Below are positions 9,541 to 17,794 of a DNA stretch of 64,000 nt, piece by piece. The stretch is from CAVUCH01 sp963697705 (lineage in GTDB: Bacteria; Acidobacteriota; Vicinamibacteria; Vicinamibacterales; JAENWD01). Both the position numbers and the translations under genes were made by a program. The notes beneath the pieces were generated by a model, which saw only the letters and a program-made list of their open reading frames with translations, did no database searches and was not told where the DNA came from. The DNA lies in contig CAVOPA010000019.1 in assembly GCA_963697705.1 (NCBI GenBank), positions 372,001 to 436,000 on the forward strand, in the 5' to 3' direction. Position 1 is the stretch's first letter, and each line of letters starts with the position of its first letter.

Positions 9541-10275
9541 ATGAGCGACGAAGGTTTCCACGAGATTCAACTGAACGGCAAGCAATTGGTCTTCCTGTTC
9601 ATGGCGGCGACCGTCGTGTCGGTCGTCATCTTCCTTTCCGGCGTCATGGTGGGTCGCGGAGTGCGCGACCGAACGACCGGCGCTCCGGCTGCGGCGGATA
9701 CGGCTGCGCCACCAGCGCCGGCGACGACGGCGGCCGAACCCCCGGCTGCGCGCGCCAACACCCCAGCTCCTGAGGCGTCATCGGAATCCGCTGCCACCAC
9801 CAGCACGACTCCCGCGCAATCTGCCGGAGTATCGCCGCCTGCCGGCCAGACGCCCCCGACTCCGGCTGAAGACGATGACTACTACAACACGCTCGTGAAA
9901 GACCAGAAGGACACGAAGGTCGGAGACGCGAAAACTCGCCCGCCCGCAGCAGCGGTGAAGATGCCGGAGCGATCCCCGGCAAAGAGTTCGTCGACCCGGC
10001 CGCTGCCGCCTGCGCCGGCTGCCGTGCCGGATCACCCCTCGACGACCTCGGGCTATGCCGTTCAGCTCGTGGCGGTGCGCGAGCGGAGCGAGGCCGACGC
10101 GATCGTCAAGCGACTGGTGTCGAAGGGCTACCAGGCCTACGTCCTCGTGCCGCAGCCGGGCAAGCCGCCCGTGTACCGGGTCCAGGTGGGGCGGTTCAAG
10201 AGCCGTGGCGACGCGGACCGGGTTGCCAGCCGCTTGCGCCAGGACGAGCAGTTCAAGCCGTGGGTCACGCGCTAG
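9541..10275 (+). CDS. SPOR-domain inner-membrane protein
   Basis: A 244-residue bitopic membrane protein. One membrane helix lies near residues 16-42 (LVFLFMAATVVSVVIFLSG). A long Ala/Pro/Thr-rich periplasmic linker covers about 45-165. A C-terminal SPOR domain follows from about 170 (GYAVQLVAVRERSEADAIV, then PVYRVQVGRFKSRGDAD). SPOR domains bind denuded glycan strands at the division septum, so a cell-division or wall-remodelling role is likely. The ATG (MSDEGFHEIQLNG) is preferred to one 13 codons upstream because this N-terminus is conserved in acidobacterial homologues. lnt starts 28 nt downstream. Confidence 0.85.
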   Translation: MSDEGFHEIQLNGKQLVFLFMAATVVSVVIFLSGVMVGRGVRDRTTGAPAAADTAAPPAPATTAAEPPAARANTPAPEASSESAATTSTTPAQSAGVSPPAGQTPPTPAEDDDYYNTLVKDQKDTKVGDAKTRPPAAAVKMPERSPAKSSSTRPLPPAPAAVPDHPSTTSGYAVQLVAVRERSEADAIVKRLVSKGYQAYVLVPQPGKPPVYRVQVGRFKSRGDADRVASRLRQDEQFKPWVTR

Positions 10276-10303
10276 CGCGCGCGTCGACGGCCGTAGCACC
10301 TGC

Positions 10304-11833
10304 GTGCTCCCCCTGATCCTGTCGCTGGCCTCAGGCCTGCTGCTGGCGCTCAGCTTCCCCCGATACGGACATCCCGCCGTTTCCTGGATTGCGCTGGCTC
10401 CGCTCCTGGTGGCGCTCACGCTCGTGGCGCGGCACCAGCGTGGTCTGCGGCGTGCCTGGGGGTTGGGATTGGCGGCGGGAGCGCTGTACTTCGGCGGAAC
10501 GGTCTACTGGACGAGCGGGGTGATGGCGCAGTACGGCGGCATCGCCCCGCTGCTGTCGGCGGGAATCGCAGCGCTGCTCGTCGCCTACCTGTCGCTGTTT
10601 CCGGCGGCCTTCGCCCTGGTGATAGCGGTCGCGCTTCGACGATTCGGCACCCGTGCGCTGCTGCTCGCGCCCGCCGCGTGGGTCGCGACCGAGCTCGCGC
10701 GCACCCTGCTGTTCGGCGGGTTTCCCTGGGCGCTGGTCGGGTACACGCAGACAACCGTGCTGCCGGTCGCGCAGAGCGCCAGCGCCGTGGGCGTGTACGG
10801 GTTGTCGTTCCTGGTCGTGCTCGCGTCGGCCGCGCTCGCGACGGCAGGTGCCGGACGGGATCGGTCCGGGCTCGTCGCGGTGGGACTCACCGCGGTGCTC
10901 GTGGCGTCCACGGCGGTATGGGGCAGCGCGCGGCTTGCGGACGGCCGCTTGACGCGCACGGGCACGCAGGTCCGTGTTGGCCTGGTGCAGGGGAACGTCG
11001 CGCAGGATCAGAAATGGGCCCCGGAGCTCGAGGACGAAATCCTGGGGCGCTATCTGGCATTGAGCCGGCAGGCGGCCGACCGGGGTGCGCACGCGATTCT
11101 CTGGCCAGAATCCAGCACGCCGTTCTTCTTCGAGAACAGTCCGAAGAGCGAGGCCATCCGGCTGTTCGCGCGTGAGCGTGGCGCCTCCGTGCTGCTCGGA
11201 AGCGACGAGGCGGATCGCAGCAACCCGCGGATCTCGTACAACTCCGCGTTCATGGTGCGCCCCGACGGCAGCACCGCGGGCGTCTACCGCAAGGTGCGCC
11301 TCGTGCCGTTCGGGGAGTACGTTCCGTTTCGCACGCTGCTGTTCTTCGCGGCGCCGCTGGTCGAAGCCGTCGGGGAGTTTGCCCCGGGCCAGGCGCCGGT
11401 GATGCTGCCGCTCGGCGGCAAGCCGGTGAGCACGGCCATCTGCTACGAAGTGGTGTACCCTGCGCTCATTCGAGCCGGCGTCCTCGACGGCAGCACCCTG
11501 CTGACGACAATCACCAACGATGCCTGGTTCGGCCGTTCGTCGGCGCCGTATCAGCACTTCGCGATGGCTTCGATGCGCGCCGTCGAAGAGGGACGCTACC
11601 TCGCGCGGTCTGCCAACACGGGCATCAGCGGCATCGTCGATCCGTACGGGCGCGTGGTATTGGCGTCCGAGCTGTTCACGACCCAGGTGCTCGTCGGCGA
11701 CGTCCGCTTGATCGAAGAGCGCACGCTCTACGCGCAGCTCGGCGACGTCGTGGCCTACGCGTCGGTCCTGGTGACGATCGTCGCGCTCGCCTTTGCGTTC
11801 ATGACTCGTTCACCGATCACCGTGGGCCGTTGA
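10304..11833 (+). CDS. lnt: Apolipoprotein N-acyltransferase
   Basis: Inner-membrane enzyme adding the third acyl chain to lipoproteins, about 509 residues. Several membrane helices fill the first 210 residues (SLASGLLLALSFPRYG, then WVATELARTLLFGGFPW). A nitrilase-type domain follows. The triad is visible: Glu in ILWPESSTPFF (about 268), Lys in VYRKVRLVPFGEYVPF (about 330) and Cys in TAICYEVVYP (about 380). The start is a GTG 28 nt after the SPOR stop; the frame upstream is an out-of-frame reading of the SPOR gene. It fits with lolC and lolD elsewhere in the window. prfB follows after 45 nt. Confidence 0.92.
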   Translation: MLPLILSLASGLLLALSFPRYGHPAVSWIALAPLLVALTLVARHQRGLRRAWGLGLAAGALYFGGTVYWTSGVMAQYGGIAPLLSAGIAALLVAYLSLFPAAFALVIAVALRRFGTRALLLAPAAWVATELARTLLFGGFPWALVGYTQTTVLPVAQSASAVGVYGLSFLVVLASAALATAGAGRDRSGLVAVGLTAVLVASTAVWGSARLADGRLTRTGTQVRVGLVQGNVAQDQKWAPELEDEILGRYLALSRQAADRGAHAILWPESSTPFFFENSPKSEAIRLFARERGASVLLGSDEADRSNPRISYNSAFMVRPDGSTAGVYRKVRLVPFGEYVPFRTLLFFAAPLVEAVGEFAPGQAPVMLPLGGKPVSTAICYEVVYPALIRAGVLDGSTLLTTITNDAWFGRSSAPYQHFAMASMRAVEEGRYLARSANTGISGIVDPYGRVVLASELFTTQVLVGDVRLIEERTLYAQLGDVVAYASVLVTIVALAFAFMTRSPITVGR

Positions 11834-11878
11834 CGCGAGCGGTCGACGGCCCCGGCCCTGACTCTTCTGGAGGTACGA

Positions 11879-13013
11879 ATGGCTCTTGTGCTCGAGGAAC
11901 TGGTCCGCCGTTATCAGCAACTTGCCAGGCGCGCGTCTGAGATGCGGGGGCATCTTTGAGGCCGCCCGCCCGGCCGAGGAATTGAGACAAATCGAGGCGC
12001 GTACCGCGGAGCCGGACTTCTGGAAGGACCAGGCGCTGGCGCAGCGGCTGTTGCAGCGGCGGCGACGTCTTGAAGAGGATGTCACCCTCGTCGAGTCGCT
12101 GCGCCGGCGCGCCGACGATCTGGCCGTGCTCGTCGAGTGGGCCGGCCAGGGGGAGGATGTCGCCGCGGATCTCGATCGCGGCCTCGACGAGCTCGAAACG
12201 GAAGTCGAGGCCGCCGAAATCCGCAAGATGCTCGGCGGCGAGCACGATGACCGGAACGCGATCGTCGCCATCCACCCAGGCGCCGGCGGCACCGAGTCGC
12301 AGGACTGGGCGGAAATGCTCCTGCGCATGTACCTGCGATGGTTCGAGCGGCGCGGATTCAAGCGCGACGTCGTCGACCTGCAGCCGGGGGAGGACGCGGG
12401 TATCAAGGGCGCGACGATCAGCGTGACGGGCGAGCACGCCTTCGGGCTCATGTCGGCCGAAGCCGGCGTGCATCGCCTGGTGCGCATCTCGCCGTTCGAT
12501 CAGGCGGCGAGGCGCCACACCTCGTTCGCGTCGGTCTTCGTCTACCCGGAGCTGCCCGAGGACGTCGAGATGGAGATCCCCGACAAGGACCTCCGCATCG
12601 ACACCTTCCGCTCGAGCGGCGCTGGCGGCCAGCACGTGAACGTCACGGATTCGGCGATCCGGATCACCCACCTGCCGACGGGCATGGTCGTCTCGTGCCA
12701 GAACGAGCGCTCGCAGCATCGCAACCGCGACTCCGCCATGAAGGTGCTGCGCGCCAGGCTGTACGACTTGAAGCTCAAGGAGCAGCAGGCGGAGCTCGAT
12801 CGGCTCGGGGGCGAGAAGAAGGACATCGCCTTCGGCAGCCAGATTCGCAGCTACGTGCTGCACCCTTACCAGATGGTGAAGGACCATCGCACGAAGGAGC
12901 AGGTCGGCGACGTCAATCGTGTCCTGGATGGAGATCTCGACCAGTTCGTGAAGGCATACCTGATGAAGAAGGCATCTGGGACGCTGAGCGCCGCCGCGGG
13001 CGACGAGGAATGA
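11879..13013 (+). CDS. prfB: Peptide chain release factor 2, with programmed +1 frameshift
   Basis: RF2 recognises UGA and UAA stops. The gene opens with ATG at 11879 behind a GGAGG Shine-Dalgarno (about 11870) and reads 26 codons to CTT TGA at 11954-11959. A +1 slip there continues in the frame GAG GCC GCC to the stop at 13013, giving about 377 residues. The slip site has the classic parts: a purine-rich Shine-Dalgarno-like run (GCGGGGG) just upstream, CTT, then in-frame TGA. Joined domains are intact: specificity loop SPF near residue 202 and GGQ in SGAGGQHVNVTDSA near 248. The frameshift lets RF2 level control its own synthesis. Confidence 0.95.
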
Positions 13014-13041
13014 GTGGATGTCGGATCATGCCGGGTGCACA

Positions 13042-13077
13042 GTTGTCGGATAACGGACAACGGATCAACGGATAACG
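13042..13077 (+). repeat. Short intergenic array of GGATAACGG/GGACAACGG words
   Basis: Between prfB and the cupin gene, words of the type CGGATAACGG, CGGACAACGG, CGGATCAACGG and CGGATAACG follow one another. They contain a small TTGTC...GACAA dyad. This is one of several unit types of intergenic short-repeat arrays in the window. Confidence 0.6.
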
Positions 13078-13097
13078 ATGGTGATAAGGAGCGTCGC

Positions 13098-13556
13098 ATG
13101 TTCACTGGTCGTGAGTTGCTGATCGGGTTGGTGGCCACGGGCGTGACGGCCTTCGCCACCATGAGCATCCGGGCCGCCGCTCCGGTGCTGTCGTCGTCGG
13201 TCTTCGACTGGAACAGCATGAAGGTGGAAACCACGAACGTCGGCGAGCGGCGCACCGTGTTTCGTGCGCCGACGGCCACGCTCGACGAGCTCGAGTGTCA
13301 CATCACGACGCTCAACCCCGGACAGGCCTCGCACCCGCCGCACCGGCACCCGGAAGAGGAAATCCTGATCGTGCGTGAGGGCACGGTGGAGTCGCTGGTG
13401 AACGGCACGTTGAAACGCGTCGGGCCGGGCTCGGTCATTTTCCAGGCGTCGAACCAGGAACACGCGCTGCGCAACGTGGGCGACACGCCCGCGACGTACC
13501 ACGTGTTCAGCTGGAAATCCCCTGGGATGGGCGCGAAGACCAGCGCTGTGCAGTAG
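13098..13556 (+). CDS. Cupin-domain protein, probably exported
   Basis: A 152-residue protein with one cupin barrel. The N-terminus (RELLIGLVATGVTAFATMSIRA) looks like a signal peptide or anchor. Metal-ligand motifs of a cupin are visible: HPPHRHPEEEILIVREGTVE (two His, Glu) and a second motif with NQEHALRNVG. The ligand or reaction cannot be inferred. The ATG at 13098 has an AAGGA Shine-Dalgarno at 13086-13090. The frame extends 28 codons upstream only through an intergenic CGGATAACGGA repeat. The stop codon lies inside an 18-bp tandem duplication. Confidence 0.75.
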   Translation: MFTGRELLIGLVATGVTAFATMSIRAAAPVLSSSVFDWNSMKVETTNVGERRTVFRAPTATLDELECHITTLNPGQASHPPHRHPEEEILIVREGTVESLVNGTLKRVGPGSVIFQASNQEHALRNVGDTPATYHVFSWKSPGMGAKTSAVQ

Positions 13557-13578
13557 CCGAGCGCTGTACAGTAGCCGA
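13543..13578 (+). repeat. 18-bp tandem duplication spanning the cupin stop codon
   Basis: Two adjacent 18-bp copies (13543-13560 and 13561-13578) differ at one base (GCGCTGTGCAG versus GCGCTGTACAG). The first copy contains the TAG stop of the cupin gene and the second repeats it downstream. Confidence 0.8.
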
Positions 13579-13658
13579 AACGCAGGCCACGGCTCTGAGA
13601 CGCCTGGCTCCGGGGTCAGGAACCGCACCCGGCCTGCGGCCAGGAACCAACCGTTTAC

Positions 13659-13748
13659 TCCGTAGCGCAGCGCCCGCATGGGATCGATGCGTGAGGCGCG
13701 GCTGGCGGGGATATAGACCGCTCCGAACGCGAACACCCCGAGCAGCAC
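13659..13748 (-). pseudogene. Remnant of an ADOP/MacB-like permease C-terminus
   Basis: On the minus strand a short stretch translates as LLGVFAFGAVYIPASRASRIDP followed by MRALRYG. This is the characteristic end of acidobacterial ADOP-type or MacB-like permeases (last membrane helix, then an ARRASRIDPMxALR tail). Nothing resembling the rest of the permease is found upstream on that strand: the frame breaks within about 30 bp, and the reading after RYG is unrelated. It looks like a decayed copy left after deletion. The 370-nt gap around it, between the cupin and 13927 genes, holds nothing else convincing. Confidence 0.5.
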
Positions 13749-13926
13749 CGTGGCGCCACCATCACGACAGGGTCGGCCCTTCGCTCGCGAACACCGTGTC
13801 CGGCTTGCTTTTCTTCTATGTCAGTGTCGGCCGCAGTGCTGGTAGACTGCGCTCGGTCAAACCGCTGAGGCTGTAACTGCCAGGCCCGGTTCGCGTGAAC
13901 GTCGTCCGCTGTCCGGAGGTGTCTCG

Positions 13927-14487
13927 ATGGTACCGGTGATGTCGCTGCTCGTGCCCATCCTGGTTTCTGCGGTCATCGTCTTCATCGCCAGCTCCGTCAT
14001 CCACATGGTGCTGCCGTTCCACAAGAACGATATCAAGCGGCTGCCGCAGGAAGACGAGGCGCTCGAAGCAATCCGCCGGCTGAAGCTGCCGCCCGGCGAT
14101 TACGGTGCGCCCCTCCCCGCATCGGTGGCGGACATGAAGAGCCCGGCGTTCATCGAAAAACGAACCCGAGGCCCGGTACTGTTCATGACAGTGCTGCCAA
14201 GCGGGCCGCCCGCAATGGGCACCAGCCTCGCGCTCTGGTTCCTCTACTCGGTGATTGTGAGTGTGTTCGCAGCGTATATCGCCGGACGCGCCCTGTCTCC
14301 TGGCGTTCACTACCTCGGCGTGTTCCGATTCGTGGGCGCCTCCGCTTTCATGGGCTACTCGCTCGCGCTGATGCAGAACTCGATCTGGTGGAGCCGGAAC
14401 TGGGGTATGACGTTGCGCTCGATGCTGGACGGGTTGCTGTACGCGCTGCTCACCGCCGGCACGTTCGGATGGCTCTGGCCGCGATAG
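13927..14487 (+). CDS. Conserved inner-membrane protein, unknown function
   Basis: A 186-residue protein with about four membrane helices: an N-terminal one (VPILVSAVIVFIASSVIHMVL) and three in the second half (ALWFLYSVIVSVFAAYIAG, VGASAFMGYSLALM, LDGLLYALLTAGTFGWLW). A GGAGG Shine-Dalgarno precedes the ATG (about 13915-13919). It is first in a run with the genes at 14503 and 14889, separated by 15 nt and then a stop/start overlap. I recognise no enzyme motif. Confidence 0.7.
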   Translation: MVPVMSLLVPILVSAVIVFIASSVIHMVLPFHKNDIKRLPQEDEALEAIRRLKLPPGDYGAPLPASVADMKSPAFIEKRTRGPVLFMTVLPSGPPAMGTSLALWFLYSVIVSVFAAYIAGRALSPGVHYLGVFRFVGASAFMGYSLALMQNSIWWSRNWGMTLRSMLDGLLYALLTAGTFGWLWPR

Positions 14488-14502
14488 AGGAGCAGGACAC
14501 CC

Positions 14503-14892
14503 ATGCAGACAAGCGCTGCGGTCGAGAACGCCTCGCTGTTCGAGATCGATCAGAACCGGCGGCCGTACCAGTTCTATCTCGGTTGGTACCTGAAGGGGAT
14601 GTCCATCGTCGTCGTCCTCGACGGGGCGCTGGCGAAGCTCGCGGTGGACAGCCGTTTTCACCGCGGCATGTTCATCGCGGCGGGGGCCGCATCGACGCTC
14701 GTGCTCCTGGCGCCGATCGCCGTCGGCTTCACCTTCGAGCGTAGAACGTCGAACACGTTCGGGCGGCTCGCCGAGCTGACCGGCACTGATCCGATCAGCA
14801 CGGCTCCCTTTTGGCTCGTGCTGCTCTCGGCTGCCTTGCTCTGGTTCGCGCTGGTGGCCGTGTGGCTGGGGCTCTGGTTCCAATGGCTATGA
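14503..14892 (+). CDS. Small membrane protein, unknown function
   Basis: A 129-residue protein with about three hydrophobic segments: near residue 30 (GMSIVVVLDGALAKLAV), near 55-75 (MFIAAGAASTLVLLAPIAVG) and at the C-terminus (FWLVLLSAALLWFALVAVW). A GAGGAG Shine-Dalgarno precedes the ATG. It sits between the membrane gene at 13927 and the NTF2-like gene whose ATG overlaps its stop. No family was recognised. Confidence 0.65.
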   Translation: MQTSAAVENASLFEIDQNRRPYQFYLGWYLKGMSIVVVLDGALAKLAVDSRFHRGMFIAAGAASTLVLLAPIAVGFTFERRTSNTFGRLAELTGTDPISTAPFWLVLLSAALLWFALVAVWLGLWFQWL

Positions 14893-15344
14893 AACGCACC
14901 CGCAACCGACGGGCCGTTCTACTGGTCGCCGTATCGATGGTGGGCGCGCTGACGGTGTCGTCCGCCCGCGCACTGGTCGCCAGCGGCGGCCCTGACGGCA
15001 TCGTCCAGCAGCTGATGGCCAGCGCCGTCGAGTGGAATCGGGGCAACCTCGAAGGCTTCATCGCACCGTACGCGCCGGACAGCACGTTCATGACACCGGC
15101 AGGCCCGATCGGCCGTGCCCAGATGGAGGTCCGCTATCGGGAGAAGTACTTTGCCGGCGGCCGCCCGATGCAGACGCTGCGGTTCGAGGAAGTCGAGGCG
15201 CGGCTGCTCGGGCCGGATCACGCGCTGATGACAGGACGCTTCGTGCTCACCGGTGGCGGGCGTGCCGACCAGACCGGGCGGTTCACGCTCGTGTGGGTGC
15301 ACTCGGGCGCCGGCTGGCGCATCCTTCACGATCACAGCAGCTGA
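14889..15344 (+). CDS. SnoaL/DUF4440-type NTF2-like protein, exported
   Basis: A 151-residue protein with an N-terminal signal peptide (AVLLVAVSMVGALTVSSARA) and an NTF2-like fold typical of DUF4440: SAVEWNRGNLEGFIAPYAPD near residue 45, then ALMTGRFVLTGGGRADQTGRF, ending GWRILHDHSS. Such domains bind small ligands or act as uncharacterised enzymes. The ATG overlaps the preceding stop (ATGA). It converges on the PBP1A gene with a 54-nt gap. Confidence 0.75.
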   Translation: MKRTRNRRAVLLVAVSMVGALTVSSARALVASGGPDGIVQQLMASAVEWNRGNLEGFIAPYAPDSTFMTPAGPIGRAQMEVRYREKYFAGGRPMQTLRFEEVEARLLGPDHALMTGRFVLTGGGRADQTGRFTLVWVHSGAGWRILHDHSS

Positions 15345-15398
15345 CCGAGGACGTGCGGCGCCGTTCCGCGTGAATCGACAGGGCCATCGGCCCGCTGA

Positions 15399-17762
15399 TC
15401 AGGGAGTTGGAGGCGGCGTCTGCGGCGGTGGCGGTGCCGTCGCCGGCTCGGTCGGGGCCGCGCGTTCGGCGGGCTGCGCCGCCGGCTGGGCGCCAGGCTG
15501 CGTGCCCGAGATGAAGGCTTCGTTGATGGCCTGCGTTGCGTCGATGGCCGGCGCGCCCGTGCCTTTGTCCACCGCGAGGAACACGATGTTCCCGGGCGGC
15601 GCGAAGTCGGGGACCTTCTCGCGCCCGTGCCGTGCGATGTAGGCCTTCATCACGTCCATCCAGATCGGAAGGGCGGCCAGGGCCCCGGTCTCGTTCGGGC
15701 CGAGTGGCTTCTTCTCATCGTGACCCACCCACACCCCAATGGTGATGTCGGGATCGAACCCGATGAACCACGCGTCGGTGTAGTCATCAACTGTGCCGGT
15801 CTTGCCTGCGATCGGCCAGTTCAGGGCGGATGCCGCTGCTGCCGTACCGCGCTCGGTCACTCCGCGGAGCAGGTTCGTCATCACGTAGGCGGTATCGGCG
15901 CGAATCGCCTCGCGCGGTTCCGGCCGGTTTTCCTCGAGCAGGCTGCCGTCGCGGTCGAGCACCCGCAGGACGTCATAGGGCCGCATCCGCACGCCCTGAT
16001 TCGGGAACACGGCGTACGCGCTCGTCACTTCCAGCAGCGTGGCTTCCCCTGAGCCGAGCGCGATCGACAAGTACGGCTGGAACTCTCCCGAGAACCCAAG
16101 ACGTTTGGCGTACTGAACGGCAGCTCGCGGCCCAAGCTGCTCCAGCAGGCGCACGGTCGGTACGTTGCGCGACTGCTCGAGCGCGTAGCGCAGCGTGATC
16201 GGTCCCTTGAAGGTGTGGTCGTAGTTCTGCGGCGAGTAGAGCGGCTGGCCGGGACCCGCCGGATACGCGACCGGCGCGTCCATGAGAATTGAGGCCGGCG
16301 TGAAGCCGCGATCGATGGCCGCCGTGTAGACGATCGGCTTGAAGGTAGACCCGAGCTGGCGGCGCGCCTGCACCGCTCGATTGAACTTGCTGTGCGCAAA
16401 GCTGAAGCCGCCCACCATCGCGCGCACCTGCCCCGTGTGGTTGTCGATCGCGAGCAGCGCGCCTTCGATGCTCGGCGTCTGCTCGAGATCCACCGTCGCA
16501 CGCGCGTTCGCCTCGTCGAGGTCGCCGACACGCACCTCCAGCAGGTCGCCAGGGCGGAGAAAGGCCGACGTGGTCTTCCGGGTCCAGGCGTAGCCGCTCT
16601 TCGGGAGATCGGCCGTGTACGTGCCCAGGCGCAACCGGATGGTGCCTGCCGCGGTTCGCGCGCCCCGTGCGGCCGGCGGTGCGGGACCGAGTACCACGGC
16701 GGGCACGATGTCGCCCACGCTGATGGGCCGCGTCCAGCGGTCCACGGTGAACTGCTCGGGCGCGATCCCTTCGGCGATGATGTTTCGTTTTGGCGCCCGG
16801 AAGCCGCGCCGCTTGTCGAGCCGCCGCAACCCGGCGTCAACGGCAGCGTTGGCCGCTTCCTGCAGCGGCAGGTCGAGCGAAGTCTCGACGGTGAGGCCCT
16901 GCTCGTACAGCTTCTTCGCCCCGTAGGTGCGCTCCAGGTACTTGCGCACCTCCTCGACGAAATAGGGTGCCGGCGACTGGCTTGGAGCGGGCTGCCCCTT
17001 GACCGCCACAGGCCGCCCCTTTGCCGCGTCCGCGTCCGCCTGGGAGATGTAGCCGACGTCCGCCATCCGTTGCAGCACGTAGTTCCGGCGGCGCGTGGCG
17101 CGCGGGAGATCCACGTACGGGCTTTGGCGTTCGGGCAATTGCACGATGCCGCCGATCAGCGCCGATTCTTCGAGCGTCAGGTCGCGCGCCCGCTTGTTGA
17201 AATACACGCGCGCGGCCGACTCCACCCCGTACGCGCCGTGCCCGAAGTACACGTGGTTACAGTAGAGGGTCAGGATTTCCCGCTTCGTGTAGCGCTTCTC
17301 GATCTGGACCGTCAGGATTGCTTCCTTGATCTTCCGCTCCCACGTCTTGTCGAGCGTCAGGAACAGGTTCCGCGCCAGTTGTTGCGTGAGCGTGCTCGCG
17401 CCGGCGCGCTGTCCGTAGACGATGTCGCGCGTCGCTGTGATCACGATGCGAGGGATGCTCAGGCCGAAGTGGGTGTCGAAACCCGCATCCTCCGCCGCCA
17501 CGATGGCGTGGCGGAGCGACACAGGGATGTCGTCGTAGCTGATGACGATGCGCCGCTGGGTCGCGAACTCGCCGATGACTTCCCCGTTTAGGGACTTGAG
17601 CCGGGTGATCGTGCTCGGCGCGTAGTCATCGAGGGCGGTGATCTGCGGGAGGTCGTCGCTGTACGCGAAGAGCAGACCGGAAACCGTGCCGGCGATCGCC
17701 GCGAGTACGAACAGCGCGACGAGGCCGGCGCGGCGGGCAAGGCGGATAACGAGTCGGGCCAC
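15399..17762 (-). CDS. Penicillin-binding protein 1A, bifunctional transglycosylase/transpeptidase
   Basis: A 787-residue class A PBP that polymerises and crosslinks peptidoglycan. Residues 8-33 are a signal anchor. The GT51 transglycosylase spans about 55-235, with Glu in AAEDAGFDTHFG and the donor-site segment GASTLTQQLARNLFL. The transpeptidase has STFK near residue 470 (nucleophilic Ser), an SRN motif about 60 residues later and KTGT near 652. The C-terminus is a Pro/Ala/Gln-rich tail. Length fits PBP1A. The FecR/DUF6600 gene ends 32 nt upstream on the same strand, so co-transcription is possible. Confidence 0.93.
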   Translation of the reverse strand: MARLVIRLARRAGLVALFVLAAIAGTVSGLLFAYSDDLPQITALDDYAPSTITRLKSLNGEVIGEFATQRRIVISYDDIPVSLRHAIVAAEDAGFDTHFGLSIPRIVITATRDIVYGQRAGASTLTQQLARNLFLTLDKTWERKIKEAILTVQIEKRYTKREILTLYCNHVYFGHGAYGVESAARVYFNKRARDLTLEESALIGGIVQLPERQSPYVDLPRATRRRNYVLQRMADVGYISQADADAAKGRPVAVKGQPAPSQSPAPYFVEEVRKYLERTYGAKKLYEQGLTVETSLDLPLQEAANAAVDAGLRRLDKRRGFRAPKRNIIAEGIAPEQFTVDRWTRPISVGDIVPAVVLGPAPPAARGARTAAGTIRLRLGTYTADLPKSGYAWTRKTTSAFLRPGDLLEVRVGDLDEANARATVDLEQTPSIEGALLAIDNHTGQVRAMVGGFSFAHSKFNRAVQARRQLGSTFKPIVYTAAIDRGFTPASILMDAPVAYPAGPGQPLYSPQNYDHTFKGPITLRYALEQSRNVPTVRLLEQLGPRAAVQYAKRLGFSGEFQPYLSIALGSGEATLLEVTSAYAVFPNQGVRMRPYDVLRVLDRDGSLLEENRPEPREAIRADTAYVMTNLLRGVTERGTAAAASALNWPIAGKTGTVDDYTDAWFIGFDPDITIGVWVGHDEKKPLGPNETGALAALPIWMDVMKAYIARHGREKVPDFAPPGNIVFLAVDKGTGAPAIDATQAINEAFISGTQPGAQPAAQPAERAAPTEPATAPPPPQTPPPTP

Positions 17763-17794
17763 TCAGGAACTCACAATGGTCGGCAGACGCGCTG

